Shown here piece after piece: positions 62,329 through 64,000 of a stretch of 64,000 nucleotides of DNA. The stretch's first letter is position 1. Each line of letters opens with the position of its first letter. This DNA comes from Photobacterium sanguinicancri (GTDB lineage Bacteria; Pseudomonadota; Gammaproteobacteria; Enterobacterales; Vibrionaceae): positions 1,550,001-1,614,000 of the forward strand of contig NZ_AP024850.1 of assembly GCF_024346675.1 (NCBI RefSeq), read 5' to 3'. Made by a program: the position numbers and the translations under genes. The notes beneath the pieces are model-generated. The model did not search any database. It saw only the letters and a list, made by a program, of their open reading frames with translations, and was not told the DNA's origin.

Positions 62329-64000
62329 TTAGCGTTTACGCCACGCTTGGGTATGGTGATCGAGTGTTTTATTTAAACCCACATGCACCAATTTTATCAC
62401 TGCTGCAGTCAATAATATCATCACAGACATCGCCGCTGCGGGACCGGTTTGCCCTGCATCGTCCATGTTAAGAACGGAAACAGAAGCAGGCATAGTATCG
62501 GTCGCATATAAGAACACAATGGCAGAGGTTGTGGTCATCGCATTAACAAATAAGTACACCGCAATCTCTAAAATCGCAGGGGCGCATACCGGTACAGTCA
62601 CTTTAAAGAAGGTCTTGTACTGTGGCATTTTGATAGAGGCCGAAATAGCTTCTACCTCGGCAGGGAGCTGTTTAAGGGCTGTTAGCGCCGTCATATGACC
62701 CACAGTGTAGTAGTGAATAATGGTATTGATAACCAAAATCGCCATGGTGCCATACAGCATAGAAAACGGGTTAGCTTGGTGATTAAAGAAGAATATATAG
62801 CCCAAGCCCAGCACCAAACCTGGTACAGCCATTGGAATAATAGCGAACATTTGCAGTAAGCTACGTAATGCACCAAAGCTACGACCTTTCTCGATACAGT
62901 ACGCACCTAAGAAAATAACGATTGTTCCTATAACGGCAACTAAGCTACCCAGTTTTAATGAATTAAAGTACGGTTCCCAGCCATAAGTACTGAATTCCGC
63001 AAAGTTGTAGTTATTAAAACTTAGGGTTAAGTTCCATGGCCAAAAGGTAACGAGTGAGCCATAAACCGCCATGCCGATGATGGCCAAAATAGCGAAAGAA
63101 ATAACAGCACAAAAAGTAAAGCAAACACTATCACGCAGCGCACTTGGTGTCGGTACATAGGCGACGGAGCGTGAATCAAACATGCCTTTTTGTTTTTTCT
63201 GTACCCAACGATCGCCAACAAAGGCCAACACAGCTGGCAGCAATAGCACCACACTGGCTACCGCGCCCATTGAAAAGTTTTGTTGCCCAACAACTTGCTT
63301 AAAAATGTCTGTGGCTAATACGTTGTAGTGCCCGCCAATGACTTTAGGTACACCAAAATCACACACGACTAAGGTGAAAACGACGATCAAGGTACTGATT
63401 AAGCCGTATTTCGCGGCAGGTAGTGTCACCACAAAAAAGGTTTTGAAGGGGGAAGTGTCCAGCGCTCTAGCGGCTTCATACAAACGCGCATCGGATGTTT
63501 TTAGTGACGTTGACAATATCATCAGTGCATGAGGGAAGGTCCAAAAGATTAAACCCATCGAAATACCTATTGGGCCATAAATGGATTGGCCAAATAACAG
63601 CTCTTTGGCGATGCCTTGATTACCAAATAAGTAAATTAAACTGATGGCGGGTAAAAGTGACGGCGCAAGAATAGGCGCAGAACCTAATATGGTAAACAGC
63701 CCTTTAAATGGCATGCAGCTACGGGTTAACGCATACGCATAACCAAACGCTAAGATGCCAACACTCATGGTCACGATAAGCCCAATAGTCACCGTGTTTT
63801 GAACTGACTGCCACAGTGCTGGAGAGGTTAAATACTCGGCAAAGTTAGCCATCCCCACGTAATGGCCTTGGGTGTCCTGCACACTTTTTTGCAGCATACT
63901 GGCGAGCGGACCAAGGACAAATACTCCCATCATTAAAGTCAGTAAGATAAGAATGATCACCAAGGTGACGTTGTCACTGCTTAATTTGTTTTTTAGCTGA
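62329..64000 (-). CDS. 2-aminoethylphosphonate ABC transporter permease (5' end outside the window)
   Basis: An inner-membrane permease with two fused transport domains, each with about six membrane segments. The visible 556 or so codons include two EAA-type loops (YEAARALDTSPFKTFFVVTL and EVEAISASIKMPQYKTFFKV), the coupling helices that contact the ATPase. The frame stays open to the right edge past the TTG at 63963 (upstream residues NKLSSDNVT), so the start lies beyond the window. The double-permease form is that of the second type of AEP transporter, not the phnUV pair. Binding-protein and ATPase genes should lie to the right. Confidence 0.9.
   Translation of the reverse strand, partial: QLKNKLSSDNVTLVIILILLTLMMGVFVLGPLASMLQKSVQDTQGHYVGMANFAEYLTSPALWQSVQNTVTIGLIVTMSVGILAFGYAYALTRSCMPFKGLFTILGSAPILAPSLLPAISLIYLFGNQGIAKELLFGQSIYGPIGISMGLIFWTFPHALMILSTSLKTSDARLYEAARALDTSPFKTFFVVTLPAAKYGLISTLIVVFTLVVCDFGVPKVIGGHYNVLATDIFKQVVGQQNFSMGAVASVVLLLPAVLAFVGDRWVQKKQKGMFDSRSVAYVPTPSALRDSVCFTFCAVISFAILAIIGMAVYGSLVTFWPWNLTLSFNNYNFAEFSTYGWEPYFNSLKLGSLVAVIGTIVIFLGAYCIEKGRSFGALRSLLQMFAIIPMAVPGLVLGLGYIFFFNHQANPFSMLYGTMAILVINTIIHYYTVGHMTALTALKQLPAEVEAISASIKMPQYKTFFKVTVPVCAPAILEIAVYLFVNAMTTTSAIVFLYATDTMPASVSVLNMDDAGQTGPAAAMSVMILLTAAVIKLVHVGLNKTLDHHTQAWRKR

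Noticed and set aside
1..64000. CRISPR arrays, rRNA, tRNA, transposases and prophage genes
   Set aside because: I looked for regularly spaced repeats, tRNA-like cloverleafs, transposase motifs and phage structural genes and found none that I can support.

Overview
The window comes from a gammaproteobacterium, most likely a marine Vibrionaceae member close to Photobacterium or Vibrio. Several products are nearly superimposable on enterobacterial and vibrio proteins I know (inosine-guanosine kinase, SdaC, the AroH-type DAHP synthase, HrpA, YajQ, SelO, FolE, MoeA, MoeB). The set also has a marine flavour: a secreted GH19 chitinase, a 2-aminoethylphosphonate (AEP) locus, an OmpU/OmpC-like porin and a Tad pilus island. 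The species cannot be named from the sequence alone. There are no rRNA or tRNA genes, no CRISPR array and no insertion sequence.

Layout. 1-7.6 kb (minus strand): a truncated membrane-anchored protein, NAD-malic enzyme, an HrpB-like DEAH helicase without the HrpB C-terminal part, and a lipoprotein paired with a large secreted LruC-domain protein. 7.6-22.1 kb: an AT-rich region with a LysR-type regulator and a complete Tad/Flp pilus locus (tadV, flp, rcpC, rcpA, a small lipoprotein, tadZABCDEFG, an OmpA-like protein and an unrecognised last gene). 22.1-32.1 kb: a TerB-like protein, hrpA, a Phd/ParE-type toxin-antitoxin pair, gsk, two conserved unknowns and a DUF411/CopL-like copper pair. 32.5-38.9 kb: GH19 chitinase, an XRE-type regulator, an orphan type IV pilin-like protein, a porin, a pirin and a DnaJ-related protein. 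39-49.7 kb: sdaC, yajQ, aroH, a stand-alone PEP-synthase-like C-terminal domain, an acyltransferase, selO, a membrane unknown and cvfB. 50-57.5 kb: oppA, an OmpA-like lipoprotein, a 31-residue membrane protein, moeA-moeB, folE and an alx/terC gene behind a yybP-ykoY (Mn2+) riboswitch. 57.7-64 kb: an AEP locus (FAD oxidoreductase, phnR, phosphonate ABC permease) interrupted by four tandem genes for a small unrecognised protein family.

How the genes work together. The Tad genes form one near-continuous transcription unit with overlapping or abutting genes. They encode the pilin, prepilin peptidase, secretin complex, ATPase, inner-membrane platform and pseudopilins of an adhesive pilus. The AEP locus couples import of AEP, its probable oxidative deamination and a GntR-family regulator. 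moeA and moeB serve molybdenum cofactor synthesis.

The points most worth a second look are: the four-gene paralogue array at 59.6-61.2 kb; the PEP-synthase-like protein at 43.2 kb, which appears to have lost its catalytic cysteine motif; the alx riboswitch with a visible pair of competing hairpins over the ribosome binding site; and an easily missed 31-residue membrane protein at 52.7 kb.
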